The position numbers were made by a program, and so were the translations under genes. The notes under the pieces are model-generated. The model did no database searches. It was not told where the DNA came from and saw nothing but the letters and a program-made list of their open reading frames with translations. From JALYUM01 sp036688685 (lineage in GTDB: Bacteria > Pseudomonadota > Gammaproteobacteria > Burkholderiales > Burkholderiaceae_D), in assembly GCF_036688685.1 (NCBI RefSeq), contig NZ_JAQQPS010000018.1, forward strand, positions 73,716 through 137,715: a stretch of DNA of 64,000 nucleotides, read 5' to 3'. The first letter of the stretch is position 1, and the number at the start of each line of letters is the position of its first letter. Of the stretch, positions 25,966-34,336 are shown piece after piece.

Positions 25966-26910
25966 ATGAATCTTGTCACAGGTGGTAACGGGTTCGTTGG
26001 TCGTGCATTATGTACGGCGCTGGCAGACCGGGGCGAGCGGGTGGTGTCTGCGGTAAGAAAGCCGACAACAATGAACGATGTTCAGGTTGGCGATCTTGAC
26101 GGTAAAACCGATTGGAGATTAGCATTAAGAGGGTGCGAAGTGGTATACCATTTGGCGGCCCGAGTTCATGTGATGTCTGACGATGAAACTGATCCGTTAA
26201 GCGCTTATCGCGAAGTAAATGTCGTCGGTACTCTCAACCTTGCGCGGCAGGCAGTTGTTGCTGGTGTTCGGCGATTTATCTTCGTGAGCAGTGTTAAGGT
26301 GAACGGGGAATCTACCACGACGCAGCTCTTTGGTTCCTCGGATGTGCCTGAGCCTTGCGATCCCTACGGGCAATCGAAGATGGAGGCTGAGCAGGCGTTG
26401 CAGAAACTCGGTGAGGAGACCGGTTTGGAGGTGGTTATTGTACGACCGCCTCTGGTCTATGGACCGGGAGTGAAGGCCAATTTTCTTAATTTGATCAAGT
26501 TGGTCAAGATGGGAATTCCTCTTCCATTTGGCTCCGTTCATAACCGGCGTAGTATGGTCGCACTTGATAATTTAGTTGATCTCTTAATCGTTTGCGGGAA
26601 CCATCCAAAAGCGGCCGGTAAAATCTTCATGGTCAGCGATGGGGTTGACATGGGAATAGATGAACTAGTTGCGAGAATTGCGGACGCAATGCAAAAACGT
26701 GTATTAATTTTGCCATTCCCGCCATTTCTCATTGTTTTGCTAGCAAAACTACTCGGAAGGCGAGCGGTTGCGGATCGGCTACTTGATTCGTTGCAGGTTG
26801 ACATTTCCGCTACTCGAACAATATTAGGATGGCAACCGGTGGTAACACCACAAACCGCTATTAAACAGACAGTCGAACACTTTTTTTTGATAAATGGGCG
26901 TAGTAAATGA
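25966..26910 (+). CDS. NAD-dependent epimerase/reductase, WbpV-like
   Basis: 314-residue extended short-chain dehydrogenase. TGGNGFVGRAL (5-15) binds the dinucleotide; the catalytic set is Ser108/109 with the YxxxK pair Tyr134-Lys138 in YGQSK. It resembles WbpV and related 4-ketoreductases that finish UDP-D-QuiNAc (or UDP-D-FucNAc) after a WbpM-type 4,6-dehydratase, and such a dehydratase is encoded at 28-30 kb. A UDP-glucose/GlcNAc 4-epimerase role is the alternative. It overlaps the downstream sugar transferase gene by ATGA, and these two genes are a recurring pair in O-antigen loci. Confidence 0.83.
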   Translation: MNLVTGGNGFVGRALCTALADRGERVVSAVRKPTTMNDVQVGDLDGKTDWRLALRGCEVVYHLAARVHVMSDDETDPLSAYREVNVVGTLNLARQAVVAGVRRFIFVSSVKVNGESTTTQLFGSSDVPEPCDPYGQSKMEAEQALQKLGEETGLEVVIVRPPLVYGPGVKANFLNLIKLVKMGIPLPFGSVHNRRSMVALDNLVDLLIVCGNHPKAAGKIFMVSDGVDMGIDELVARIADAMQKRVLILPFPPFLIVLLAKLLGRRAVADRLLDSLQVDISATRTILGWQPVVTPQTAIKQTVEHFFLINGRSK

Positions 26911-27470
26911 CGAAAAGATTACTCGATTTGGGCCTGGGTTTGATTGCATTTGTGATCTTTTTCATTCCGTTTTGTGTGCTTGCCTTGGTTGTAAAATCTA
27001 CATCGAAGGGGCCGGTATTATATTGGTCAAATCGCGTGGGCCGTGCAAACCGAATTTTCTCAATGCCGAAGTTGCGCACCATGCGCGTCGATACTCCTGT
27101 TGTTGCGACGCATTTATTGACGGATCCGGCGAGATTTTTGACACCGGTCGGAGGTTTTCTCCGTAAGTCTAGTTTAGATGAAATTCCCCAGTTGTTGTGT
27201 ATTGTTCGAGGTGACATGAGTGTGGTCGGCCCTAGGCCGGCCTTGTTCAATCAGCAAAACCTCATTGACTTACGGACAGAGCAAGGGGTTCATATGATAC
27301 GTCCCGGCCTGACCGGGTGGGCGCAGATCAATGGGCGCGATGAACTTCCATTGTCGGAAAAGGTGCGCTTGGACCTTGTATATTTGCAGCAGCAGTCACT
27401 TTGGTTTGATCTGAAAGTGATCGCTTTGACTGTTATGAAGGTCCTTCGCCGTGACGGAATTGTGCACTAG
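26907..27470 (+). CDS. Monotopic phosphoglycosyltransferase, PglC/WcaJ C-terminal type
   Basis: 187-residue initiating sugar-1-phosphate transferase, the compact form without the four extra helices of WbaP/WcaJ. A re-entrant hydrophobic helix spans about 9-30; the catalytic core has SMPKLRTMR (about 52-60), the Asp-Glu pair in SLDEIPQL (about 89-96), GDMSVVGPRPAL and RPGLTGWAQINGRD. The coupled reductase suggests QuiNAc-1-P or a related amino sugar as substrate. It is the last gene of the plus-strand cluster. Together with the WecA-type enzyme at 12 kb the locus therefore encodes two non-homologous initiating enzymes. Confidence 0.9.
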   Translation: MTKRLLDLGLGLIAFVIFFIPFCVLALVVKSTSKGPVLYWSNRVGRANRIFSMPKLRTMRVDTPVVATHLLTDPARFLTPVGGFLRKSSLDEIPQLLCIVRGDMSVVGPRPALFNQQNLIDLRTEQGVHMIRPGLTGWAQINGRDELPLSEKVRLDLVYLQQQSLWFDLKVIALTVMKVLRRDGIVH

Positions 27471-28029
27471 CTTGCTCGGCCGACACACATAGGCGTTAGA
27501 GATCTAGTACTAAGGGGTCCATCTTTCGCAGGCCGCTGTAAGGGCGCCTCGTTACCCTGAAAGCTGATTGGTATAGGCACGTGAATATCTGGCCCGCATT
27601 AATACGAATTAATGGATGCGGCTAGGCCCGACCCTGCGTTATGACGGCAATGCTACGTCCGGCTGGACGCAGGCGCTGTGTTTGGCCACCTCCCGATCGA
27701 TTGCGGTTGCTTGATCCAACGTGGCGCGTTCTTCTTCGCGCTCATTGCCTCGGAATCAATCTCAGGATCGGGGTAGGGCACTTTACGGGTAAGTAGGATA
27801 TAGATGAGCCGGATTATTTTGTACGGCAGGGCGGTGATCGCTTACATTCAAACGAACTGACGAGGCGAATCTATCCCAATCCTAGCGCCAGTTATCCACA
27901 CTGTTGAGTCCTACCTCAAATTCATCCACCACCTGCGGCTATCCGCAATGATACGGGGATGCTTGTCAAGTATACGGGTTGGCGCTGGGTCGAACTTCGT
28001 ATTGCGACGCTTCGTGTTTTGGCCTGGAT
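27471..28029. other. Gene-poor junction with mobile-element debris
   Basis: 560 bases between the two halves of the polysaccharide locus. No intact gene. It contains a transposase fragment on the minus strand (27655-27841, listed separately) and a small palindrome CATTAAT/ATTAATG at 27596-27613. The remainder has no feature I can name. Confidence 0.5.
27655..27841 (-). pseudogene. Transposase C-terminal fragment, IS110-like (tentative)
   Basis: An open stretch of about 62 codons on the minus strand reads RLIYILLTRKVPYPDPEID and then KKNAPRWIKQ, which resembles the C-terminal tail of IS110-group transposases. A stop codon lies immediately upstream in frame and there is no start, so only a remnant is left. 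The family name rests on memory of this tail and is not secure. Confidence 0.35.
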
Positions 28030-29970
28030 TTAGCCAGTGGTTCCAGCGAGGGCGTCATCGACATTCGGTTTGTCGCGCGCATTTAGCCGCAGTTTCCATA
28101 AATGATCGTCGACTACTGAGGATGGCTTAAATTCAGGGACAATCTTTTGCAACTGGCGACGAATTGCATCATGGTCGCCATGCACGCAAGCAGCTTCGAG
28201 TTGATTTAGCATCAGCTCCAGAAACGGCCATGCGATTTCTGCTTCCTGGGCACGCATAATCAGGGGATGCTCGGTGCCTGTTGCGTTGTCGCCAATAAGC
28301 AGTTCCTCGTACAGTTTTTCGCCTGGGCGCAAGCCGACAAAGCGCAGCTCAATGCCGTCCGGTGATTCAACTGAACTTACTTCACGTCCACTCAGGTTGA
28401 TCATTTTCTTGGCCAGGTCAGCGATCTTTACCGGATCGCCCATGTCCAGCACAAATACGTCGCCTCCTGTTCCCATGGCACCAGCTTGCAGAACCAGCTG
28501 CGCCGCCTCGGGAATCGTCATGAAGTAGCGCGTGATTTCCGGGTGCGTGAGCGTCACCGGGCCACCCGCGGCGATCTGGCGACGGAATAACGGCACGACC
28601 GAACCGGACGAACCCAGTACGTTGCCGAAACGCACCATACAGAATCGCGTGCCGACATGTTGCCGCGAAAACGCCTGCAAAATCAATTCCGCCAGCCGTT
28701 TCGTCGACCCCATCACATTCGTTGGCCGCACAGCCTTGTCAGTAGAGATCAGCACAAAGCATTTGACCCTCGCATCCACCGCTGCTCGCGCAAAACGCAA
28801 TGTCCCGAACACGTTGTTGCGGATTCCCTCAACCGGATTTTGCTCGACCAGCGGCACATGCTTGTAGGCAGCAGCGTGATAGACAGTTTCAACTTCAAAC
28901 AGCTTAAAAATATCAAGCGACTTATGGTAGTCCAAGACCGACCCCATAAAAGGCACAAGTTCGACCTGCAGTTTGTGTAGCGCAATAAATGCACGTAACT
29001 CCTGGTCAATCGCATACAGGGCGTATTCCGACATTTCGAGCATGATCAGGCGGGTCGGCGCTAGCTTCACAATCTGGCGGCACAATTCGGAGCCAATTGA
29101 GCCACCGGCTCCACTAACGGCGACGGATTTACCGGTGATGCAGATGGGCAAGAGAACGCTATTTGGCGCCACGGTATCTCGGCTGAGCAAGTCCTCAATT
29201 TCCACTTCGCGCACGTCTTCTGCCCGCAGCTCCCCCTTGACCAGGCTTTGGATCGGCGGCGTGACCTTGATCTTGATCTTCAATGGGGTCAACTTATCGA
29301 TGATCGCGCGTTGCTCGGCGTGGTTCAGCGCTGGCATAGCCAGCAATATCGCTGCGACATTGTATTTTTCGAGAATATCCCGAATACGCGTCGGACAGTA
29401 GACTTTGATGCCGGCAATGGTTGTCTTTTGCAGTTGCGGATTGTCATCAAGGAAGACGACAGGCAAATATTCGAGACTCGGCCGCAGGGCATTCGCCAAA
29501 TGAATGCCAGCGTGGCCCGCGCCGTAAATTGCGACGCGCATCCGCTGCGGCGCGCGGCGGTCGCCCAGAAAAAATCCACGCGCGGTGAAACGGCTGATCA
29601 ATAGGTAGAGTATCAGGATCGCGCCGAAAATGACGTAGGGCGAGAGCGAAAACGAGACACCGGGCAAAAGACTCCCAAGCGCGGCCAGTACCATGACGGA
29701 TATCACTGCACCGCCTGCTACGGTCAGCACGATTTTATGATCGATATAGCGGATCACGGCGCGGTATAGCCCAACGCGAACGAAGATCGGTATCGAAATA
29801 AAAGGGGCGGCGAGAATCAATATCCAGTAGTCGCCCAAGGCAAGGACATGAATCGAGTTAAGATGGAGCGCTATCGATGCAGTTAGGGTCAGCGGAATAC
29901 ACACGAAGTCCGTCGCTGCTGCCACAACTTGTTTTTTAAGCCGCGAAAGGTTCAGAAACTTTTTTTTCAT
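28030..29970 (-). CDS. Membrane UDP-HexNAc 4,6-dehydratase, WbpM/CapD family
   Basis: 646 residues. Four or five N-terminal membrane helices (about 15-130) are followed by a first Rossmann-like domain (YGAGHAG, 149-155) and the catalytic SDR domain (SGAGGSIG, 286-293). The expected product is UDP-2-acetamido-2,6-dideoxy-4-ketohexose, precursor of QuiNAc, FucNAc and bacillosamine. The usual YxxxK is MxxxK here (Met420-Lys424 in VMGSTK), the substitution known from the long membrane WbpM class, so it is not a defect. It is transcribed toward the rest of the cluster, convergent with the PglC-type gene. Confidence 0.92.
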   Translation of the reverse strand: MKKKFLNLSRLKKQVVAAATDFVCIPLTLTASIALHLNSIHVLALGDYWILILAAPFISIPIFVRVGLYRAVIRYIDHKIVLTVAGGAVISVMVLAALGSLLPGVSFSLSPYVIFGAILILYLLISRFTARGFFLGDRRAPQRMRVAIYGAGHAGIHLANALRPSLEYLPVVFLDDNPQLQKTTIAGIKVYCPTRIRDILEKYNVAAILLAMPALNHAEQRAIIDKLTPLKIKIKVTPPIQSLVKGELRAEDVREVEIEDLLSRDTVAPNSVLLPICITGKSVAVSGAGGSIGSELCRQIVKLAPTRLIMLEMSEYALYAIDQELRAFIALHKLQVELVPFMGSVLDYHKSLDIFKLFEVETVYHAAAYKHVPLVEQNPVEGIRNNVFGTLRFARAAVDARVKCFVLISTDKAVRPTNVMGSTKRLAELILQAFSRQHVGTRFCMVRFGNVLGSSGSVVPLFRRQIAAGGPVTLTHPEITRYFMTIPEAAQLVLQAGAMGTGGDVFVLDMGDPVKIADLAKKMINLSGREVSSVESPDGIELRFVGLRPGEKLYEELLIGDNATGTEHPLIMRAQEAEIAWPFLELMLNQLEAACVHGDHDAIRRQLQKIVPEFKPSSVVDDHLWKLRLNARDKPNVDDALAGTTG

Positions 29971-30386
29971 TTACGATTGACAAATTATGAATTTTGCATA
30001 GTTCTAAGCGCCACAAGTTTTGGCCGGCATTCCCTACAACGTGGAGCAAATGGGAGGGATGGGAGTCCATGTAACCACCTCGTCACAATTCATTGATGCG
30101 AAAATTGCATGCGACGTATGAGCCAGCGTAATACGTTCTTACTTTCTCATGATAAACGATGCGAGAAGTAAAATACAGCGTTCGATATAATTACCCAGTC
30201 TGAGGCCACATTCTGAGCGAGCGAGGTGCGCTGTTCCGGAATTAGTTGCATAATAGCAACAAAATAAATCGTGTCGTGTCGTTGGCCACATTCGCGGCAA
30301 GTGTTACACTCATGGGCTTTGCCATCAATTTCCCAATAGTCTCTTTTCAGTCATAAAGGGATGGATGGGCTTGCCAGGTTGCCGAC
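29971..30386. promoter_or_regulatory. Divergent AT-rich control region
   Basis: 416 bases between the divergent dehydratase and YjbH-PAP2 genes, without a gene. It holds a candidate plus-strand promoter (30282-30310) and the short palindrome GTTGC-ATAATA-GCAAC near 30245-30260. The minus-strand promoter for the dehydratase could not be fixed. Confidence 0.5.
30282..30310 (+). promoter_or_regulatory. Candidate promoter for the YjbH-PAP2 gene
   Basis: TTGGCC (30282-30287), 17-base spacer, TACACT (30305-30310). Each box matches four of six consensus bases. This would give a leader of about 70 bases before the GTG start. Confidence 0.4.
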
Positions 30387-33239
30387 GTGCTCATAGTTCT
30401 GAAAAATTCGATTAAATACAGCTGGTGCGGTCTGTTTCTTCTTGGCACTACTAATGTGATTGCAGCTACCCCTACCCTGAATGGGCAGTCAGGCTATATC
30501 AATATGCCTAGCGCCGCAGTGGGCTTGGACGGAACACTTTCGACGGGTTATAGCTACGATCAACCTTATGGCAGCCTGTGGGCAACCGCTACGGTATTTC
30601 CGTTCCTGGAATTTACGGCGCGATATGTGTCGATCAACGGCATTCCGGGATTTAGCAATGTGCCGGGCGAATACGGCAGCAATTACGGACGCTTCAAGGA
30701 CAAAGTCGTCAGCGGCAAACTGCGCCTGCTCGAGGAATCGAAATGGCTGCCGTCGGTTGCGGTTGGTGCCACTGACCTGTTTGGTACCGAGCTGTTCAAG
30801 GGCCAGTATATCGTTGCCACGAAGACATTTGGCAGCGTCAGGAACATCGAAGCGAGCCTCGGCTACGGACGAAGACGTCCATCTGGCATGTTTGCCGGGG
30901 CACGCTGGTATTCCGTTGACACACCGGGCTTGGCTCTCGTGGCGGAGTACGATGCGAATGACTACAAAAAAGATTTTCGCGCTGATGCAACCGATGCTGG
31001 CGCCCGCAGCAAGGGGCCCGCTGTAGGCGTTGAATACCGTTGGGGCTGGCTGGGCGCGCAAGTGGCACGCCATCGCGACCATTTCAGCGCAAATGCCTAC
31101 GTCAGCATCCCGTTAGGCGAACGCGAATACATCCCTAAAATTTACGAGCCAAAATATTTTCAGGCAAAGGATGCGCCGGGCCCAGTCTCGGCCGGCGAAT
31201 GGCAGGCCGATCCGGCGCATGGTGCCGCGCTGGTCCAGGCACTGGCGAAGCAGGATTTCAAGAATATCCGCGTCGAGCTCGACCGTGGTGTCTTGAAGTT
31301 GACGCTGACCAACAACCGGATCGTCAATACAGGCCGCGCCATTGGCCGCGCTACCCGTACGGCGCTGGCGTTTGCACCCCAGGGCACGCGTGCGATCCAT
31401 GTGACATACACCAAGCTCGAGCAGCCCATCGTCACCTTCGAATTTTTCGACCTGCAGCGGCTCACCGACTACTTCACCGGCCTGGTCGGTCGCACCGCGT
31501 TCCTGCAAACCGTGCTAGTGCGTTATGCCACGCCGGCTGATCGCATCGGCGACGAGCAGGCCATGCTGGTCGCGCTCAAGGACGACAACGGGCTGACCGT
31601 GCAGGTGGGCCGCGACGGTAATATGGTGCAACTTGGGTCCGAAGATCGCGAAACCAACCGTTTCAAACTTGTGCCCAAGCTGGGCTTCTTCTTCAACGAC
31701 CCGAGTGGTGCACTGCGCTATGAGGTCGCGGCGGCAGCCAACTACGATCAGCGCCTGCGCGAAGGGCTGTACTTCAACAGCGTGCTACGCGCCAGCCTGT
31801 TCGAGAACATTTCCGGCGTCACGCAGGCATCGAACAGCCTGCTGCCGCATGTACGCACCGACATCGCGGAGTACAAGCGTGGCGGCCGTTTCAAGCTGAA
31901 CAAGGCGATGCTGAACCAGTACATGCAGCCGGCCGAGCGTGTGTATACGCGCGTATCCGGCGGCTTTTACGAGGAGATGTACCGGGGCTTCGGCGGCCAG
32001 GTGCTGTACTTGCCAAAGGATAGTCGTTGGGCAACCGATCTGACCGTCGACGCCTTGCAGCAGCGCGGCTACGAAGGCTGGCTGGGCAAGCGTGACTACA
32101 AGACTGTCACCGCCCTTGGCGCGCTGCACTACCGGCTGCCGTACGACGTTTCCGTTACCGCACGCGTCGGGCGTTTCCTGGCGCGCGACACGGGCGCACG
32201 CTTCGAATTCAAGCGCCGGTTTCAGTCGGGTATCGAGATTGGCGCCTGGTATGCGCACACCAACGGCAACGATATTACCAATCCCGGCGCGCCAGGCAGC
32301 CCGTACCACGACAAGGGCGTGTTCCTGTCCATCCCGCTCAATGGCGTGCTGCCGATGGATTCGCAGGCCAATGCCGGTATCGCCATTTCACCGTGGACGC
32401 GCGACGTCGGCCAGATGGTGGCTTCGCCTGGCGACTTGTACGACATGATCGAGCAGCCGCGGCGCGACCTGAATCAGGCGGACGGCCTCGGCAATTTCGC
32501 CGAGCGCGCCGACGAGCAGAGCCTGGCGGCAATCAATCCTCCTGTGACCGGTTTGCCGAGTCCGTGGCCGGCATTCCGCACGCGTCTCGAACAGTCGACG
32601 TCGTCTACCCCGACGCTGCCGCAGTGGGCTGGGGGCGCAGCCGTTGCGGGCGGCGCAGTCCTGGCGAGTGCCTTGCTCGATAAGCCGGCAGACCGGTTCG
32701 TCAAGCACCACGCGGCATCAACCGTTCTGCACAAATGGGGCAACGTTGGCAAGGCCATGCCGGTCGTGCTGGTCGGCGCTGCGGGTGCCGCTATCGCGTT
32801 TGGCGACGAGCGCGTGCAGAACATCGGCCTTATTTCTCTGCAGGCGGTAGCGGCCTCGGTGGCTGTGTCGTATGGCGCAAAGTATGTTGTCGGCCGTGCC
32901 CGTCCTGGTGAAGAGCAGGGGCCATGGAGTAGGGTTGGCAGCAACGGCAAGCGCTCGGATGCATCGTTTCCGTCCGGGCACAGCGCGGTGGCCTTTGCCG
33001 CCGTGACGCCGTTTGCCCAGGAGTACGATGCGCCCTGGCTGTATGGTGTCGCAGCTCTGGGCGCTGCCGGTCGGGTGGCTAATCGCCAGCATTGGGTATC
33101 CGATGTGGTGGCCGGTTCTGTGGTGGGCTATGTGATGGGCAGCTGGTTATGGCAGTCGCAGCGCGACCAGCGCCGGTCCAGTTTCTCGATTCTGCCGAGT
33201 CCGAAACAGATCAATGTAGCCTGGCAAACCAGTTACTGA
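30387..33239 (+). CDS. YjbH-like outer-membrane polysaccharide protein fused to a PAP2 phosphatase
   Basis: 950 residues. After a signal peptide (about 1-27, ending NVIAA) comes a YjbH-type region (about 30-720) rich in beta-strands, with the family start LNGQSGYINMPSA and many aromatic strands, known from exopolysaccharide secretion loci. Residues about 755-930 form a PAP2 acid phosphatase with all three motifs: KYVVGRARP (about 832-840), SFPSGHS (about 860-866) and RVANRQHWVSD (about 896-906). It should remove phosphate from a lipid phosphate or pyrophosphate on the periplasmic side. The start is GTG with a weak ribosome site. The fusion has no stop or frame break at the junction. Confidence 0.85.
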   Translation: MLIVLKNSIKYSWCGLFLLGTTNVIAATPTLNGQSGYINMPSAAVGLDGTLSTGYSYDQPYGSLWATATVFPFLEFTARYVSINGIPGFSNVPGEYGSNYGRFKDKVVSGKLRLLEESKWLPSVAVGATDLFGTELFKGQYIVATKTFGSVRNIEASLGYGRRRPSGMFAGARWYSVDTPGLALVAEYDANDYKKDFRADATDAGARSKGPAVGVEYRWGWLGAQVARHRDHFSANAYVSIPLGEREYIPKIYEPKYFQAKDAPGPVSAGEWQADPAHGAALVQALAKQDFKNIRVELDRGVLKLTLTNNRIVNTGRAIGRATRTALAFAPQGTRAIHVTYTKLEQPIVTFEFFDLQRLTDYFTGLVGRTAFLQTVLVRYATPADRIGDEQAMLVALKDDNGLTVQVGRDGNMVQLGSEDRETNRFKLVPKLGFFFNDPSGALRYEVAAAANYDQRLREGLYFNSVLRASLFENISGVTQASNSLLPHVRTDIAEYKRGGRFKLNKAMLNQYMQPAERVYTRVSGGFYEEMYRGFGGQVLYLPKDSRWATDLTVDALQQRGYEGWLGKRDYKTVTALGALHYRLPYDVSVTARVGRFLARDTGARFEFKRRFQSGIEIGAWYAHTNGNDITNPGAPGSPYHDKGVFLSIPLNGVLPMDSQANAGIAISPWTRDVGQMVASPGDLYDMIEQPRRDLNQADGLGNFAERADEQSLAAINPPVTGLPSPWPAFRTRLEQSTSSTPTLPQWAGGAAVAGGAVLASALLDKPADRFVKHHAASTVLHKWGNVGKAMPVVLVGAAGAAIAFGDERVQNIGLISLQAVAASVAVSYGAKYVVGRARPGEEQGPWSRVGSNGKRSDASFPSGHSAVAFAAVTPFAQEYDAPWLYGVAALGAAGRVANRQHWVSDVVAGSVVGYVMGSWLWQSQRDQRRSSFSILPSPKQINVAWQTSY

Positions 33240-33246
33240 TGAAATG

Positions 33247-33272
33247 AAATGGCGCTGCGGCGTCATTTTTTT
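33247..33272 (+). terminator. Intrinsic terminator after the YjbH-PAP2 gene
   Basis: AAATGGCGC (33247-33255), loop TGCG, GCGTCATTT (33260-33268, one G-T pair), then continuing T-run to 33272. It sits exactly in the gap between two convergent genes, and the A-run on the other strand may let it serve dgkA as well. Confidence 0.7.
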
Positions 33273-33630
33273 ATCCTTGAAATGTCGCAACCACGAATGC
33301 CGTGAACACGCAGGCGGCGGTTGCGCTAAGCACCAGCACCGCAGCGGCGCCACAATCCTTGGCCAGCTTGACTGCCGGATGCACCTCAGGATGCAGCAGG
33401 TCGAGGGTCGCCTCGAGTGCGCTGTTGAGCAATTCGGCCGCTAGCACCGTGCCACAGTTGACCAGCAACAGTGCCCACCAGAGCGGCGCCGGCTGGCGCC
33501 ACACGAGTACCAGTATGACCAGGGCGGTGGCGCAGCATTGGGTGCGGAAACTTGCTTCGTTCCGCAGTGCTGCGTGGATGCCGTGCATGGCAAAGCCCAG
33601 GCGCTTGTAAAAAGGCTGGTTTTTTTTCAT
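33271..33630 (-). CDS. dgkA: Diacylglycerol/undecaprenol kinase, DgkA family
   Basis: 119-residue integral membrane kinase. It phosphorylates diacylglycerol (Gram-negative enzymes) or undecaprenol (Gram-positive relatives). Three membrane helices are visible, and the active-site segment AELLNSALEATLDLL (about 66-80) corresponds to the conserved E-x-x-N-T/S-x-x-E signature, followed by KLAKDCGAAAVLV. The ATG at 33630 gives the typical length of about 120; an upstream TTG-type extension is unlikely. It is convergent with the YjbH-PAP2 gene. Confidence 0.92.
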   Translation of the reverse strand: MKKNQPFYKRLGFAMHGIHAALRNEASFRTQCCATALVILVLVWRQPAPLWWALLLVNCGTVLAAELLNSALEATLDLLHPEVHPAVKLAKDCGAAAVLVLSATAACVFTAFVVATFQG

Positions 33631-33691
33631 TGTAGGTGGGGGAAGTAAAGTGTGGGCAGGTGTTGCCCACATTGCATAGCGAAGATGCGCA

Positions 33692-33714
33692 CCTGGCCGG
33701 GCAGGCCGGCCAGG
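33692..33714. terminator. GC-rich hairpin between dgkA and the microprotein gene
   Basis: CCTGGCCGG (33692-33700) and CCGGCCAGG (33706-33714) form a perfect 9-base-pair stem with a 5-base loop. It lies downstream of the minus-strand microprotein gene. A second stem, GGAGCG/CGCTCC, lies just before it on that strand. There is no T-run, so termination is only likely. Confidence 0.45.
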
Positions 33715-33741
33715 ATCAGGAGCGAGTGCGCTCCCGGTGGA

Positions 33742-33990
33742 TCAGTGGTGAGTCGTGGTCGAGTTGTTGTCCGAAGCGACGACAGCAACGGCGGCGACAG
33801 CTGCGCCGATACCGACCATGGCAGCGGTCGACAGGCCAGCGACGCCGAAACCTGTACCAGCAGCAGCGGTACCGGCCGCAGCTGGAGCAGCAGGAGCAGC
33901 CGAACCGGCAGCAGCAGGAGCGGTCGATTGAGCGAAGACTGGGGCCGAGATCATGCTGAGGATGGCGACGGTTGCGAAGAGTTTTTTCAT
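33742..33990 (-). CDS. Ala-rich exported microprotein
   Basis: 82 residues: signal peptide 1-20 (MKKLFATVAILSMISAPVFA), an Ala/Pro/Gly-rich linker (about 22-46), a hydrophobic glycine-zipper-like helix (about 48-72, with AAMVGIGAAVAAVAVVA) and a polar tail SDNNSTTTHH. AAGGATC upstream of the ATG at 33990 is a good ribosome site, which fixes this start over a longer frame. The hydrophobic helix suggests membrane insertion or oligomer formation. The location between dgkA and the rhamnose genes suggests a link with surface polysaccharide, but no function is known to me. Confidence 0.75.
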   Translation of the reverse strand: MKKLFATVAILSMISAPVFAQSTAPAAAGSAAPAAPAAAGTAAAGTGFGVAGLSTAAMVGIGAAVAAVAVVASDNNSTTTHH

Positions 33991-34336
33991 GTTTTGATCC
34001 TTGGTGTACGGAAATGGATGCCTGTTAGAGACGTGTTGCCGCTTTATTATAACAACTAAAAGAGTCCGTTCTGAAAATTGTGCGATCTTGCAACACGAAA
34101 TGCGATCCGAAACTGTTGTCTTCTCGGTCATGCGATTCTTATTTTGATGTTATCCAGACGATTCTCGCTTATATGTTCGGGTTTATAACGAGTTGCGTTT
34201 CCATCGCTCAACAATTAGGCTAGCATATCGCCTTGGACGATTTGAGCCTGCAGCCCGTGGGATGCGTGCGCGCCGGCTGGGTCTGGCAGGGTTGCAGCAA
34301 GTCGTATAGATACGCTAATGTAATTTGGAGAATGAC

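Noticed and set aside
28030..29970. Inactivating loss of the catalytic Tyr in the dehydratase
   Set aside because: Met in place of Tyr is the known pattern of the large membrane WbpM class.
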